From Candidatus Tepidiaquacellales bacterium UBA6667 (GTDB lineage Bacteria > Bacteroidota > Ignavibacteria > Tepidaquicellales > Tepidaquicellaceae), in the NCBI GenBank assembly GCA_002455255.1, contig DKKL01000019.1:19164-55621 (forward strand): DNA of 36,458 nucleotides. The letters are read 5' to 3'. A model generated the notes under the pieces. That model was given only the letters and a program-made list of their open reading frames with translations. It ran no database searches and had not been told where the DNA came from. Positions 9,511 through 18,395 of the stretch are shown here, one piece after another; the stretch's first letter is position 1, and each line of letters starts with the position of its first letter. A program made the position numbers and the translations under genes.

Positions 9511-10524
9511 ATGTCTATTCAGTCTGAAATTATATTAAATACATTCCAACAATTATTTTTTGAATGGTCAGGTGAATTATTTTCATCAATGTCACCAATC
9601 AAACCCGGTGCATCATTGAGAAAAATATTCAGATTAAAATCAGATAATTATTCCTGCATAGGGATTTACAATGATAATGCAAAAGAAAATACAGCATTTA
9701 TAGACTTCACATATTTTTTTAATCGAGAAAATATTAATGTGCCTGAGATATATTCAGAATCAGAAGACCGGAAGTTTTATTTGGAGGAAGATTTAGGTGA
9801 TGAAAATTTATATTCGTTCAGTCTAAAAAATAATCCGAAAGAATATTATTACAAATCACTCGACAGACTATCAGACATTCAGGTTTTACTATCCGATAAA
9901 ATTGATTATTCTCTTTGTTATGAAACTAACATTTTTAATGAAGAACAATTATTCAAAGATTTAAATAAATTTGAAAAATATTTTGCAAATCAATTTGAAG
10001 TAAATGTTCCTGATTTCAATAAAATAATATTTTCATTATCAGATATTTTAAAAACTTCCGATACGGATTTTTTTATGTTTCGTGATTTTCAACCAAGGAA
10101 TATAATGCTTCATAAAAATGATTTATATTTTATTGATTACCAGTCAGGAAGGAAAGGTTTGCTTGAGTATGACACTGCTTCTTTTATTTTCTCAGGAAGT
10201 TCATTTATAAATCAAAATGAAATAAAAGAATATTTTGAATTTTATACTGCCAAATTAACAGATAAATATAATATTAATTATGATTTTAATTTTGATAAGT
10301 TTTTAAATGTAGGATTAATGAGAATTTTTCAGATGTTGGGAAGCTATGGCTATTCTTACTATACAAGAAAAAATGAGAGTTATATTTTAAAAATAAAAAA
10401 GCAGATTAAAAATTTAGAGTATATAGCAAGTGAACTTAACAACTCACTCATATCTGAGTGCGTCAATAGGATTAAGCTTGGCAGCTTTATAAGCAGGATA
10501 AACACCGAAAATAATTCCGACTGA
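9511..10524 (+). CDS. phosphotransferase (APH/COG3178-like small-molecule kinase)
   Basis: This 337-codon gene encodes an aminoglycoside-phosphotransferase-fold kinase. An N-terminal lobe (SLRKIFRLKSD) is followed by FLEED-like YLEEDLGDENLY near residue 90. The catalytic loop FRDFQPRNIM lies near residue 190 (HRD-like, with Phe in place of His) and the metal motif FIDYQSGRKG near residues 208-217. This resembles COG3178 proteins, which include N-acetylmuramate/GlcNAc kinases such as AmgK, but no MurU-like nucleotidyltransferase is adjacent and the substrate is unknown. The recognisable domain ends near residue 311. The last 26 residues are read antisense to the end of the convergent ABC permease gene, suggesting that the original stop was lost. 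Confidence 0.75.
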   Translation: MSIQSEIILNTFQQLFFEWSGELFSSMSPIKPGASLRKIFRLKSDNYSCIGIYNDNAKENTAFIDFTYFFNRENINVPEIYSESEDRKFYLEEDLGDENLYSFSLKNNPKEYYYKSLDRLSDIQVLLSDKIDYSLCYETNIFNEEQLFKDLNKFEKYFANQFEVNVPDFNKIIFSLSDILKTSDTDFFMFRDFQPRNIMLHKNDLYFIDYQSGRKGLLEYDTASFIFSGSSFINQNEIKEYFEFYTAKLTDKYNINYDFNFDKFLNVGLMRIFQMLGSYGYSYYTRKNESYILKIKKQIKNLEYIASELNNSLISECVNRIKLGSFISRINTENNSD

Positions 10525-11676
10525 ACTGCAAACTACCAATCCGATAACCACCCAATCATAGGGAATTATGATAGGAGTTTGTAAAAACAGACCTATTAAA
10601 TTTCCCGTAACAATTCCGAGAAATATACCGATTAGTCCTCCGATTTGGCAAAGTATTATTGCTTCAATTAAAAACTGAGAAAGGATTGATTTACTTTTCG
10701 CACCAATCGCTTTTCTTATTCCTATTTCTTTTGTTCGTTCAGTAACCGAAACAAGCATAATATTCATAATACCGATTCCGGCAGCAAGCAATGAAATAAA
10801 GGAAATAAATCCCGCTCCATATTTAAAATACTGCGTAAAGCTATTGACCGTACCAATTAATGATTCATTAGAATAAATTTCAAAATTATTTTCTTCTCCC
10901 GGTGGAACTTTTCTTATTACCCTAAGCACAGAAATTATATTTTCAACTGATGCATCAAATTCTTCTTTGCTCGGTGCTTGAATTGCTATATTAATAGTTC
11001 GTTCATTTTTTCCGTAAATTTTATGCATAGCAGTTATAGGTATCAAAGCAAAGTTATCATTGCTTTGCCCAAATGCTTCACCTTTTGGTTCAAATATTCC
11101 AATAACTTCAAACGGATGATTATCTAAAATTATTTGTTTACCAATAGGATTCATATTCGGAAATAATTTTTCAACCACATCCATGCCAATTACTGCTACA
11201 TTTCTTGCGTAGTTAACATCTGTCTGACTTATAAATCTTCCCGTTTCAATTGCTCTGTTATTACATTCTAAATATTCAGGAATTACACCTCCGAGATAGT
11301 GATTTGGGTTTGTCTTATCAAATTCTGATTTAAAAGTTTTTTCATATACATAATCTTCCAAAGACATATATTTATACAATGTAGCAATATTTTTTAATCT
11401 AACGGCTTGATCGTACGTTATATTTGGTCTGTTTCTGTATTTTGCGTTGCTTCCCGGTCCGCCCATTTGAATTGCGGGAAACTTCTGTACCTGATAAGTA
11501 TTGCTTCCAAGTTCTGATAAACCGGTTTCGATTCCTGCCTGCAATGCATTAAGCAATGTCATTATAGCTATAATAGAAAATACACCAATAATAATTCCGA
11601 GCAATGTGAGTATTGCTCTTAATTTATTAGTTCTCAGCGTATTCAAAGACAATTTTATAATTTCTGAAATTGGCAT
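10444..11676 (-). CDS. ABC transporter permease, MacB/FtsX type (second permease)
   Basis: This 410-residue permease has one N-terminal membrane helix (LRAILTLLGIIIGVFSIIAI, residues 19-38) and a large periplasmic MacB_PCD domain. The C-terminal FtsX domain has three helices, with the coupling motif ERTKEIGIRKAIGAKSKSILSQFLIEA near residues 313-340. The terminal ...AAKLNPIDALRYE is the standard ending of the family. It is the last gene of the tolC-adaptor-ATPase-permease-permease operon, 11 bases after the first permease. The two permeases probably form a heterodimer doing the work of two MacB membrane halves. Its 3' end overlaps the convergent kinase gene by 81 bases. Confidence 0.92.
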   Translation of the reverse strand: MPISEIIKLSLNTLRTNKLRAILTLLGIIIGVFSIIAIMTLLNALQAGIETGLSELGSNTYQVQKFPAIQMGGPGSNAKYRNRPNITYDQAVRLKNIATLYKYMSLEDYVYEKTFKSEFDKTNPNHYLGGVIPEYLECNNRAIETGRFISQTDVNYARNVAVIGMDVVEKLFPNMNPIGKQIILDNHPFEVIGIFEPKGEAFGQSNDNFALIPITAMHKIYGKNERTINIAIQAPSKEEFDASVENIISVLRVIRKVPPGEENNFEIYSNESLIGTVNSFTQYFKYGAGFISFISLLAAGIGIMNIMLVSVTERTKEIGIRKAIGAKSKSILSQFLIEAIILCQIGGLIGIFLGIVTGNLIGLFLQTPIIIPYDWVVIGLVVCSSVGIIFGVYPAYKAAKLNPIDALRYE

Positions 11677-11687
11677 ATTATAATTTT

Positions 11688-12914
11688 CTATTCATATCTT
11701 AAAGAATCAACCGGATCCATTTTTGCAGCCGTATATGCAGGGAAAAATCCTGCCAGTAATCCGAACATTAATGAGATAAACAATGCCAGCACCACAATCC
11801 ACAGTGGCATTGCCGTAGGTAAAACAAATGCGTCAATGATTAAACTAATTGGAAATGCAATTAACAACCCAATGAAACCTCCCATCAGACAAATCATACT
11901 TGACTCAATGAGAAACTGAGAAAGGATTGTTGAACGTCTTGCTCCTAATGCTTTCCTTATTCCAACTTCTTTTGTTCTCTCTTTTACTGATACAAACATA
12001 ATATTAGCAATACCGATTGAACCGACAATAAGAGATAAACCGGTTATCATAGTCCCGATAACTTTTATCAACCCTGTTAAACTTTCATAAGTTGATTTGA
12101 ATGCTTCCTGCGCATTCAAACCAAAATCATCTGCTGATCCGTATGGTACTTTTCTTGCTTTTCTCATTATCCATCTTACTTCTTCCTTAGTTTCATCTAC
12201 ATTATTAATATCAGCCGCTTTTATATTAAATGTTAATCCCCGTTTATCTCCAAAAACATTAAAAAATCTTTCGAGCGGAATTATTATTCTGTTATCAAGA
12301 CTAAACAATCCGAGTAAACTTCCTTGTTTTTCAATCACACCAATAATTCTGAAATTATAATTGCCAACCTTTATAGTTTTTCCGATAGGGTCTGTATTCT
12401 CAAAAAATGCATCACTGATATCAGTACCGATAACACATACCGGATAACCACCATCGGATTCCCTTTGAGTAAAATATCTTCCTTCAATCATATTGAATCC
12501 GCTAACTTCCTGATATTCAAATGTTGTTCCTAAAACAAATACATTCTGAAGTGAAAGGTCTTTAAATTTAACAGTTCTTGTTACTCCTGTAGATGGAGCC
12601 ATTACAGTGGAAGTTTGTGAGTTTTTATTTAGAAAATCATATTGCTCCATTGTAAGTTCTTTTCTGTTTTTATAAAAACTCCAGTCTTCAGTTCCAAACC
12701 ATTCAAATTTCTGTACATAAAGTACATCAGCACCAACAGCAGCAATACTTTTTTCAAAAGCCAAATTGATACCTTCGATTGCCGTTTGCATAAGAGTTAC
12801 TGCTGTAATTCCGATAACAATACCAAGAGTAGCAAGCAAAGATCTTAATTTGTTGGAATTAATTGCCTGATATGAGATTGCGATATTTTCTTTTATTTCA
12901 GAAAAGAATTTCAT
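11688..12914 (-). CDS. ABC transporter permease, MacB/FtsX type (first permease)
   Basis: This 408-residue protein has the same fold as its downstream neighbour: an N-terminal helix near residues 24-45 (LRSLLATLGIVIGITAVTLM), a periplasmic MacB_PCD domain, the motif ERTKEVGIRKALGARRSTILSQFLIES near residues 312-338, two further helices and the closing AAKMDPVDSLRYE. Its ATG shares one base with the ATPase stop codon (TGATG), a classic coupled start. In the family these subunits move substrate or signal from periplasm to the TolC channel through the MacA adaptor, without forming a hydrophilic pore through the inner membrane. Substrate is unknown. Confidence 0.92.
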   Translation of the reverse strand: MKFFSEIKENIAISYQAINSNKLRSLLATLGIVIGITAVTLMQTAIEGINLAFEKSIAAVGADVLYVQKFEWFGTEDWSFYKNRKELTMEQYDFLNKNSQTSTVMAPSTGVTRTVKFKDLSLQNVFVLGTTFEYQEVSGFNMIEGRYFTQRESDGGYPVCVIGTDISDAFFENTDPIGKTIKVGNYNFRIIGVIEKQGSLLGLFSLDNRIIIPLERFFNVFGDKRGLTFNIKAADINNVDETKEEVRWIMRKARKVPYGSADDFGLNAQEAFKSTYESLTGLIKVIGTMITGLSLIVGSIGIANIMFVSVKERTKEVGIRKALGARRSTILSQFLIESSMICLMGGFIGLLIAFPISLIIDAFVLPTAMPLWIVVLALFISLMFGLLAGFFPAYTAAKMDPVDSLRYE

Positions 12915-13648
12915 CAGACGGAAATAGTTTGTTGTTTTGTTTTTTCTGCAATTAACTTTCCCTTTTCACTTAAATAATCATCAGCAATTAATCCGTCTCT
13001 TATTTTTATAATCCTGTGTGCATTTTGTGCAATTTCCTCTTCGTGCGTAACTATTATAATTGTATTTCCTTTGCTCCATAAATCTTCAAACAATATCATT
13101 ATTTCTTCGCCTGTTTTAGTGTCAAGGTTACCTGTCGGTTCATCAGCAAGAATAAGCGAAGGGTTATTGACTAATGCTCTGGCAATAGCAACTCTCTGCC
13201 TTTGACCGCCGGAGAGTTCATTAGGTTTATGATTCATTCTGTCTTCAAGACCAACGTTAATAAGAGCAGATTCTGCAAGTTCAATTCTTTCATCTTTCTT
13301 TTTACCGGAATATATTAACGGTAATTCAACATTGCTTAAAGCATTAATTCTTGGCAGTAAATTAAAAGTTTGGAAAACAAACCCAATTTCTTTATTCCGA
13401 ATTTCTGCAAGCTCATCATCTTCCATTTCATTTACATTTTTCCCGTTTAGTTTATATTCACCTGAAGACGGTGTATCTAAACATCCAATTATATTCATCA
13501 AAGTTGATTTACCTGAACCGGATGGACCCATTATGGCTACATATTCATTATTATTAATATCTAAACTTACCCCTTTTAGAGCATAAAGTTCTTCCAACCC
13601 CATTACATACAATTTTTTTACATCTTTAATTTCAATTAAGGGTTCCAT
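12914..13648 (-). CDS. ABC transporter ATP-binding protein (MacB/LolD type)
   Basis: The 244-residue ATPase has Walker A GPSGSGKST (41-49), Q-loop FQTFNLLP near 92-99, signature LSGGQ (145-149), Walker B LILADE (165-170), D-loop GNLD and the switch His202 (VTHE). These, together with its length, place it in the LolD/MacB/FtsE class. It energises the two downstream FtsX-type permeases. Its ATG at 13648 immediately follows the stop of the MacA-like gene with no spacing, and its own stop overlaps the next start by one base, so subunit production is tightly coupled. Confidence 0.95.
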   Translation of the reverse strand: MEPLIEIKDVKKLYVMGLEELYALKGVSLDINNNEYVAIMGPSGSGKSTLMNIIGCLDTPSSGEYKLNGKNVNEMEDDELAEIRNKEIGFVFQTFNLLPRINALSNVELPLIYSGKKKDERIELAESALINVGLEDRMNHKPNELSGGQRQRVAIARALVNNPSLILADEPTGNLDTKTGEEIMILFEDLWSKGNTIIIVTHEEEIAQNAHRIIKIRDGLIADDYLSEKGKLIAEKTKQQTISV

Positions 13649-14974
13649 TTACTCTTCTGTTTTTGCTTTATCTTTTTTAGTATCATTATTCACTTTGACT
13701 TTAGTATCATTCTCCAGTTCTTTTGTAATTGCTTTGAAACTACCCTTCACAACAATTTCGCCTTCATTTACTCCTTCAGTAATTTCTATATAAGTATCAT
13801 TGCTGATTCCGGTTTTCACATTTTTTATTATTGACCTGTCATTTTGAACTATGAAGATTACTTCCTGTGGTTTATTTTTCTTTTTATTATCTAAATCTTT
13901 AGTTCTTGAAAGATTTTCATTTTCATCTGAAACGGTATTTTCATCTTCTTCTTCTCTTGTTGTAACAGATTGTATAGGCACAGCAAGCACATTTGATTTA
14001 CTTGCGACTTCAATATCAACTGTGCAGCTCATACCGGGACGTAAATCAACATCATTATCAACAATTCTGATTTTCACTACAAAATTAACTACTTCTGCCT
14101 GAGTGCCGAGACCGGTACTTTTAGCAGAATTACCAATTTCATAAACAACACCTTTGAATACTCTGTCCGGGAATGCATCAATTTCAACTTTTGCAACATC
14201 ACCAATTTTTACGAGAGTTACATCAGTTTCACCAACTTCAACCTGACATTCCATTTTGCTTAAATCACTAATAGTTAAAATATTGTTACCCTGATTGAAA
14301 CTTGTTCCGAGTACTTTTTCTCCAATTTCATTATTGAGTGTAGTTACTGTTCCATTTACCGGTGCAAAAATAGTTGCTTTAGATAAATCATATTGAACAG
14401 AGCTTAAAGATGCTTTTGATTGATTAATCTGTGCTCTGATTCTGTTCATAGAAGCAAGTGACTGATCAACATTTGTCAGGGCATTATCCAAATCACTTTG
14501 CGAAGCAAGTCCTTTTTCATTTAATTGTTTTATTCTGTCATATTCGAGTTGAAATTTTCTAAGCTGGACTTCCTGTTCATTTAACGAACTTTCCTGAACT
14601 TTCACACCTGCTAATTGCTGTTGTAACTGTGGGAGGTATTGATCCGGCTTTATTTTTGCGACTACATCACCTTTCTTTACCTGTTCACCTTCCTTAAAAG
14701 GTAATGCGATTAGTTCACCACTGATATCAGAACTAATGTTTACCTGAATTTCAGATTGTATCTTACCTGTTGCCTGAACAACCTGAGTAATATCCATTCT
14801 TTTTATAGGTTCAGTCTGGACTTCTATTGCAAGTTCTTTTTTGTTTGAAACTACAACCGCGATTACAATCAAAAGTATTAGCAATATACTGCCAAAAATT
14901 AAAAACTTTTTCTTGCTTTTCTTTTTTCTGGTTTTCGTTTTTGGTGTTTGCGTTTGAATGTTGATGTCTGACAT
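13649..14974 (-). CDS. efflux periplasmic adaptor subunit (MacA/HlyD family)
   Basis: The 441-residue adaptor begins with a Lys-rich cytoplasmic tail and one membrane anchor (FLIFGSILLILLIVIAVVV, residues 24-42). It then has the barrel-sandwich/lipoyl half-motif (GKIQSEIQVNISSDISGELI, about 71-90), a coiled-coil hairpin of about 90 residues, the second lipoyl half (IFAPVNGTVTTLNNEIGEKV, near 200-220), and beta-barrel and membrane-proximal domains. A charged insert (REEEDENTVSDENENLSR) near 344-362 and a Lys/Asp-rich C-terminus are unusual for the family and may be flexible linkers. It bridges the inner-membrane ABC unit to the TolC-like channel encoded just upstream (14 bases away). Confidence 0.92.
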   Translation of the reverse strand: MSDINIQTQTPKTKTRKKKSKKKFLIFGSILLILLIVIAVVVSNKKELAIEVQTEPIKRMDITQVVQATGKIQSEIQVNISSDISGELIALPFKEGEQVKKGDVVAKIKPDQYLPQLQQQLAGVKVQESSLNEQEVQLRKFQLEYDRIKQLNEKGLASQSDLDNALTNVDQSLASMNRIRAQINQSKASLSSVQYDLSKATIFAPVNGTVTTLNNEIGEKVLGTSFNQGNNILTISDLSKMECQVEVGETDVTLVKIGDVAKVEIDAFPDRVFKGVVYEIGNSAKSTGLGTQAEVVNFVVKIRIVDNDVDLRPGMSCTVDIEVASKSNVLAVPIQSVTTREEEDENTVSDENENLSRTKDLDNKKKNKPQEVIFIVQNDRSIIKNVKTGISNDTYIEITEGVNEGEIVVKGSFKAITKELENDTKVKVNNDTKKDKAKTEE

Positions 14975-14988
14975 CTTATTTATTTATA

Positions 14989-16359
14989 TTAATATTTTAT
15001 TTGACCTGAATAATAATCAATCAATCTTTTTGAAATTAAAAAATTATAAGTTGCATTGATTTTATCAATCAGTAAGTTATTCAATCTTGTAGTTGCAGTT
15101 TGAACATCCAGCAAGGTTCCTAAACCTAATCTGTAATTTTCTTCAGATAATAATTTATCCTGTTCAGCAGACCTAATATTTCTGTCTAAAATCACAACTT
15201 GATTGTAGGCATTTTCAAGATCCAGAATAGATTTTTTAATTTCAGTTCTTATTTGCAATTCAAGTTTTGATAAATCAAGTTCTTTTTGCTTTATATTAAC
15301 TTCAGCAATTTGTCTTTCCACATCTTTAGAAAATCCCTGAAAAATCGGATAGCTCAGTGAAATTCCAAAAGAAGCAGTTCTTGTGTTTGCTATATCATCA
15401 ATAGCTTGTCCGTTCAGATTATAACTTGCAAATCCTGAAACTATAGGGAAGTATAAATTTTTGTTTGCAATATCCAATCTGATTTTATTCAGTTCAATTT
15501 GGTTTAAACCGCCTTTATAATCATATCTGTCTTCAATACCTTTTCTCACAAGTAAATCAAGGTTAGAATTTTCAGCAACAATTCTTTGTAAATCCTGTTC
15601 TGAAAGATTCACATTTATTCCGGCACTTTCAGCGTCTATCTCTTTATTAACATCATCATTTAAAAGACTTAACAAATCAACTTTAGATTTCTCAAGTAAA
15701 TTAATTGCTCTTTGAAGTGCAAGTTCATCCTGAGCTACTTGAACATCTTGTCTGTAAATATCAGCCAAAGTTCTTTTGCCAACATTAAAGTATTCTCTCA
15801 CGAGTTCTAACTGAGCTCTTGATGTTGCAAGATTTTGTTCATTTGTCAGAACAATCTGTTCATTTTTTAATACTTCATAAAATGCCTGATTCACATTAAT
15901 TACAATATCAGATTTTTGTTTTTCAAATTGCAATCTGTATGTATTCAATCCCTGTTCATCAAGGTCAACCAATCTGTGATTTGCGAAGCCGTCAAATAGA
16001 GTTACATTTGAACTCAGCCCAATCTGAAAATCATCTCCCCATCTTGATTCATTAGGAACGGAAATTGGGACTCCATTTTGGAAAACTATTCCGCCGTTTG
16101 AATAAGTGTTATTTTTTGTCCATCTTCCATTTAAGGTAAGTCCGGGCAATAAAGAACCTTTACTTCTTCGGATATATTCTTCCTGAATTGTTAAGTTATT
16201 TTGAATTGAGGATAAATCAAGATTTTGCTCAATCGCAGTGTTAATTGCCTGATCTATTGTAATTATTTGTTGGGATTTTGATTCTTTCACAGAAAACAAA
16301 ATCAAGGTAATCATAATGAAAATATAACTAAATAATTTCATTTTTTTCAAGTCTATCAT
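14989..16359 (-). CDS. TolC family outer-membrane efflux protein
   Basis: The 456-residue protein has two OEP repeats of long helices and beta strands. The first half includes YEVLKNEQIVLTNEQNLATSRAQLELVREYFNVGKRTLADIY, and the second ends with the parallel LLSEENYRLGLGTLLDVQTATTRLNNL segment near residues 405-431. This is the TolC internal duplication. The frame opens at ATG 16359, but an in-frame ATG at 16341 gives a more typical signal peptide (MKLFSYIFIMITLILFS, cut near SKSQ) and may be the true start. It is the first gene of the export operon and forms its outer-membrane duct. Its promoter lies in the 136-base divergent gap shared with queD. Confidence 0.93.
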   Translation of the reverse strand: MIDLKKMKLFSYIFIMITLILFSVKESKSQQIITIDQAINTAIEQNLDLSSIQNNLTIQEEYIRRSKGSLLPGLTLNGRWTKNNTYSNGGIVFQNGVPISVPNESRWGDDFQIGLSSNVTLFDGFANHRLVDLDEQGLNTYRLQFEKQKSDIVINVNQAFYEVLKNEQIVLTNEQNLATSRAQLELVREYFNVGKRTLADIYRQDVQVAQDELALQRAINLLEKSKVDLLSLLNDDVNKEIDAESAGINVNLSEQDLQRIVAENSNLDLLVRKGIEDRYDYKGGLNQIELNKIRLDIANKNLYFPIVSGFASYNLNGQAIDDIANTRTASFGISLSYPIFQGFSKDVERQIAEVNIKQKELDLSKLELQIRTEIKKSILDLENAYNQVVILDRNIRSAEQDKLLSEENYRLGLGTLLDVQTATTRLNNLLIDKINATYNFLISKRLIDYYSGQIKY

Positions 16360-16495
16360 AGGTTTTTACTTTTTAAATATAACGAAATTAGCCTTTTATA
16401 GTTTCAAGTTAAAGAATCTAAAAACAAAAAAATATTCAATGAATTATTTATTTTGACTTGTCATTTAATAAAAGGTTTCAAAACTTTGCATAACA

Positions 16496-16906
16496 ATGAT
16501 TTTTATAACAAGAAAGGAGCATTTCTCGTGCTCCCATAAACTGGAAAATCCTAACCTTAAATTAAACGAGAACAAAGAAATCTTTGGTAAATGCAATAAC
16601 TTTCACGGGCATAATTATAATCTGGAAGTAACACTGGAAGGAGAAGTTAATCCTAAAAGCGGTTACGTTATGGATTTAAAAATTCTGAAAGAAATTATTC
16701 ATACAGAGATACTAAATAAAATTGATCATCAATATTTAAATGAATTGGAAATGTTTAAAGACATAATTCCAACAACTGAAAATATGACGATGGTCTTTTG
16801 GAAAATTCTTAAAGATAAAATAAAAGGTGAAGGAAATTCAGTAAAACTTTATTCAATTAAACTATACGAAACGGAAAAAAACTATGTCGAATTCAGAGGG
16901 GAATAA
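16496..16906 (+). CDS. queD: 6-carboxy-5,6,7,8-tetrahydropterin synthase QueD
   Basis: The 136-residue protein has the PTPS-fold zinc site: His14 (FSCSH) and His37/His39 of the CxxxHGH motif (Cys33-NNF-His37-Gly-His39). The catalytic Asp-His pair is in KIDHQYLN (His77), and the PTTENM motif and the late YETEKNYVEF segment follow. Presence of Cys33 favours QueD over PTPS-III, which lacks it. QueD makes carboxytetrahydropterin from dihydroneopterin triphosphate in queuosine synthesis. No other queuosine gene lies in the window. The gene overlaps the next reading frame by 23 bases, so the methyltransferase start is inside queD; both products act in RNA modification. Confidence 0.92.
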   Translation: MIFITRKEHFSCSHKLENPNLKLNENKEIFGKCNNFHGHNYNLEVTLEGEVNPKSGYVMDLKILKEIIHTEILNKIDHQYLNELEMFKDIIPTTENMTMVFWKILKDKIKGEGNSVKLYSIKLYETEKNYVEFRGE

Positions 16907-18311
16907 TTTTGGTCCCAACCGGTTTAATAAAAAACCCGGTAACTTCAACAAAAACCGCCCCGGAGGTTTCAATAAAAACAAACCCGGTCAGAACAAATTC
17001 CCTAACAATCAAGGTGGATTTAAACCAAAACGTGATTACGGAAACAACAGCTATGGTAATCAGGATAATTTTGGAAATCAAGCAAACTATGGTAACCATG
17101 GCAATCAAGGTAACTACGGTAATCAAGGTGGCTATGGAAATCAAGGTAGTGGCTATAACAAAGGTGGTGGCTATGGTAACAAAGGCGGTGGCTATGGCAA
17201 CAAAGGTGGTTATGGTAATAAAGGCGGCTATGGAAACAAAGGTGGCTATGGCGGTGAGGGTAACTATGGCAATCAGGGAAATTATGGTAATAAAGAAAAT
17301 CAGGGAAATTATGGCAATCAATCCGGATTTAAACCTCGAAATAAATTTGGACAAGGCGGAAATTTTGGAGGTGGTAAAAATACCGGTGGTATGAAACCTT
17401 CTTTCGGAAAACCCGGCTTCAAAAAGAAATTTCCCGGAACACATCCAAGGTCAAATCAGACTTTCAAAAAATCACTTTCAAAAACTGTAATTAAATATAA
17501 ACCAAAAGCACCTAAACCTGATTTAAATTTACCATTTGAACAATGGTCTAAAAAAGATCAGTTGAGGTATTACAGAGTTCTTGTACTTGATAAGAAAGAA
17601 AGATTAAAAGAGAAGAAATTTATGATTGAAGGTTTCCACTTACTTGAAGAAGCCCTCAAATCACCACAGTATAAAAATTGTATAGAAAAAATCTTTATAA
17701 GAAAAGATGAGGCAGACAATCAGTTAATCACTTCCCTTTTCAAAGATTATAACTATGAAATTATGGAACCATATTTCTTTGAAAAATTAACTGATACTGT
17801 AAATCCACCGGGCATTATTGCCTGCGTAAGAATTAATGAACAAATTGAGTTTGAAAAAGAAAGTAATATTGTGTTAGCATTGGACAAAGTGAACAATCCG
17901 GGAAATCTCGGAACAATATTGAGAACTGCACATTGGTTTGGAGTTCAAAAAATTCTAATTAGCGGTGAATCGGTTGATCCATATAATCCTAAATGTTTAA
18001 GAGCAACACAAGGTGCAATTTATAATCTGAATATTTATAATAATGTAAATCTTCTTGAAGAGTTAAACACAAATTATTCTGATTACAAAGTGATTACAAC
18101 TGATCTGAAAGCTGAGAAAGAATTATCAGATTACAAAGTAAGCAAAAAAGAAAAATACGTAATAGTTTTTGGAAACGAATCAAACGGAGTAGATGAGGAT
18201 ATACTTGAACAGAAAAATTTTGATAAAGTTAAAATTCCGGGATTCTCAGAATGTGAATCATTGAATTTATCAGTTGCTGCCGGTATTGTCCTTTATCATT
18301 TTAAGGATTAA
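16884..18311 (+). CDS. SpoU/TrmH-family RNA 2'-O-methyltransferase with Gly-rich N-terminal extension
   Basis: The 475-residue protein has two unlike parts. Residues 1 to about 210 are low-complexity: basic Asn/Pro/Lys/Phe-rich blocks around a core of GNQGNYGNQ and GGYGNK repeats (residues 57-150). From about 228 there is a SpoU substrate-binding domain, then the knotted methyltransferase domain with motif 1 NPGNLGTILRTAHWFG (near 340), motif 2 VFGNESNGVDED and motif 3 IPGFSECESLNLSVAAGI. These are the SAM-binding and catalytic residues of RlmB/TrmH-like 2'-O-ribose methylases; the exact rRNA or tRNA site is unknown. ATG 16884 lies inside queD. A shorter start such as Met170 would drop the repeats, but the repeat region keeps an open, compositionally consistent frame. 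Confidence 0.85.
   Translation: MSNSEGNNFGPNRFNKKPGNFNKNRPGGFNKNKPGQNKFPNNQGGFKPKRDYGNNSYGNQDNFGNQANYGNHGNQGNYGNQGGYGNQGSGYNKGGGYGNKGGGYGNKGGYGNKGGYGNKGGYGGEGNYGNQGNYGNKENQGNYGNQSGFKPRNKFGQGGNFGGGKNTGGMKPSFGKPGFKKKFPGTHPRSNQTFKKSLSKTVIKYKPKAPKPDLNLPFEQWSKKDQLRYYRVLVLDKKERLKEKKFMIEGFHLLEEALKSPQYKNCIEKIFIRKDEADNQLITSLFKDYNYEIMEPYFFEKLTDTVNPPGIIACVRINEQIEFEKESNIVLALDKVNNPGNLGTILRTAHWFGVQKILISGESVDPYNPKCLRATQGAIYNLNIYNNVNLLEELNTNYSDYKVITTDLKAEKELSDYKVSKKEKYVIVFGNESNGVDEDILEQKNFDKVKIPGFSECESLNLSVAAGIVLYHFKD
17052..17333 (+). repeat. degenerate tandem repeats encoding GGYGNK / GNYGNQ
   Basis: Short in-frame imperfect repeats encode Gly-Asn-Tyr-Gln/Lys units; the most regular block (about 17163-17252) repeats the six-residue unit GGYGNK. 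Codon choice varies between copies (GGT/GGC/GGA, AAT/AAC), which suggests selection on protein composition rather than very recent slippage. The bias also opens long spurious frames on both strands here. Confidence 0.85.
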
Positions 18312-18340
18312 CAGAAATAACAGTTCGGTTTTGTAAAATA

Positions 18341-18374
18341 AAAAACCCTGTAGGATTACTCCTACAGGGTTTTT
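18341..18374. terminator. bidirectional Rho-independent terminator
   Basis: A perfect 15-bp inverted repeat (18341-18355 and 18360-18374, loop TTAC) with core CCCTGTAGGA/TCCTACAGGG is flanked by A5 on the left and T7 on the right. It sits between the convergent methyltransferase gene (stop 18311) and the T9SS cargo gene (stop 18396), so it can end transcription from both sides. Confidence 0.9.
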
Positions 18375-18395
18375 TTATAATTAAATTAAAGAATA

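Noticed and set aside
17052..17333. CRISPR-like or minisatellite array
   Set aside because: Units are short, imperfect, in frame and without spacers; they are coding repeats.
16893..17444. 183-residue minus-strand and 161-residue plus-strand frames over the Gly-rich repeats
   Set aside because: They arise from the repetitive codon composition of the methyltransferase extension and show only Ile/Thr/Val or Lys/Val/Met-rich low-complexity sequence with no domain.
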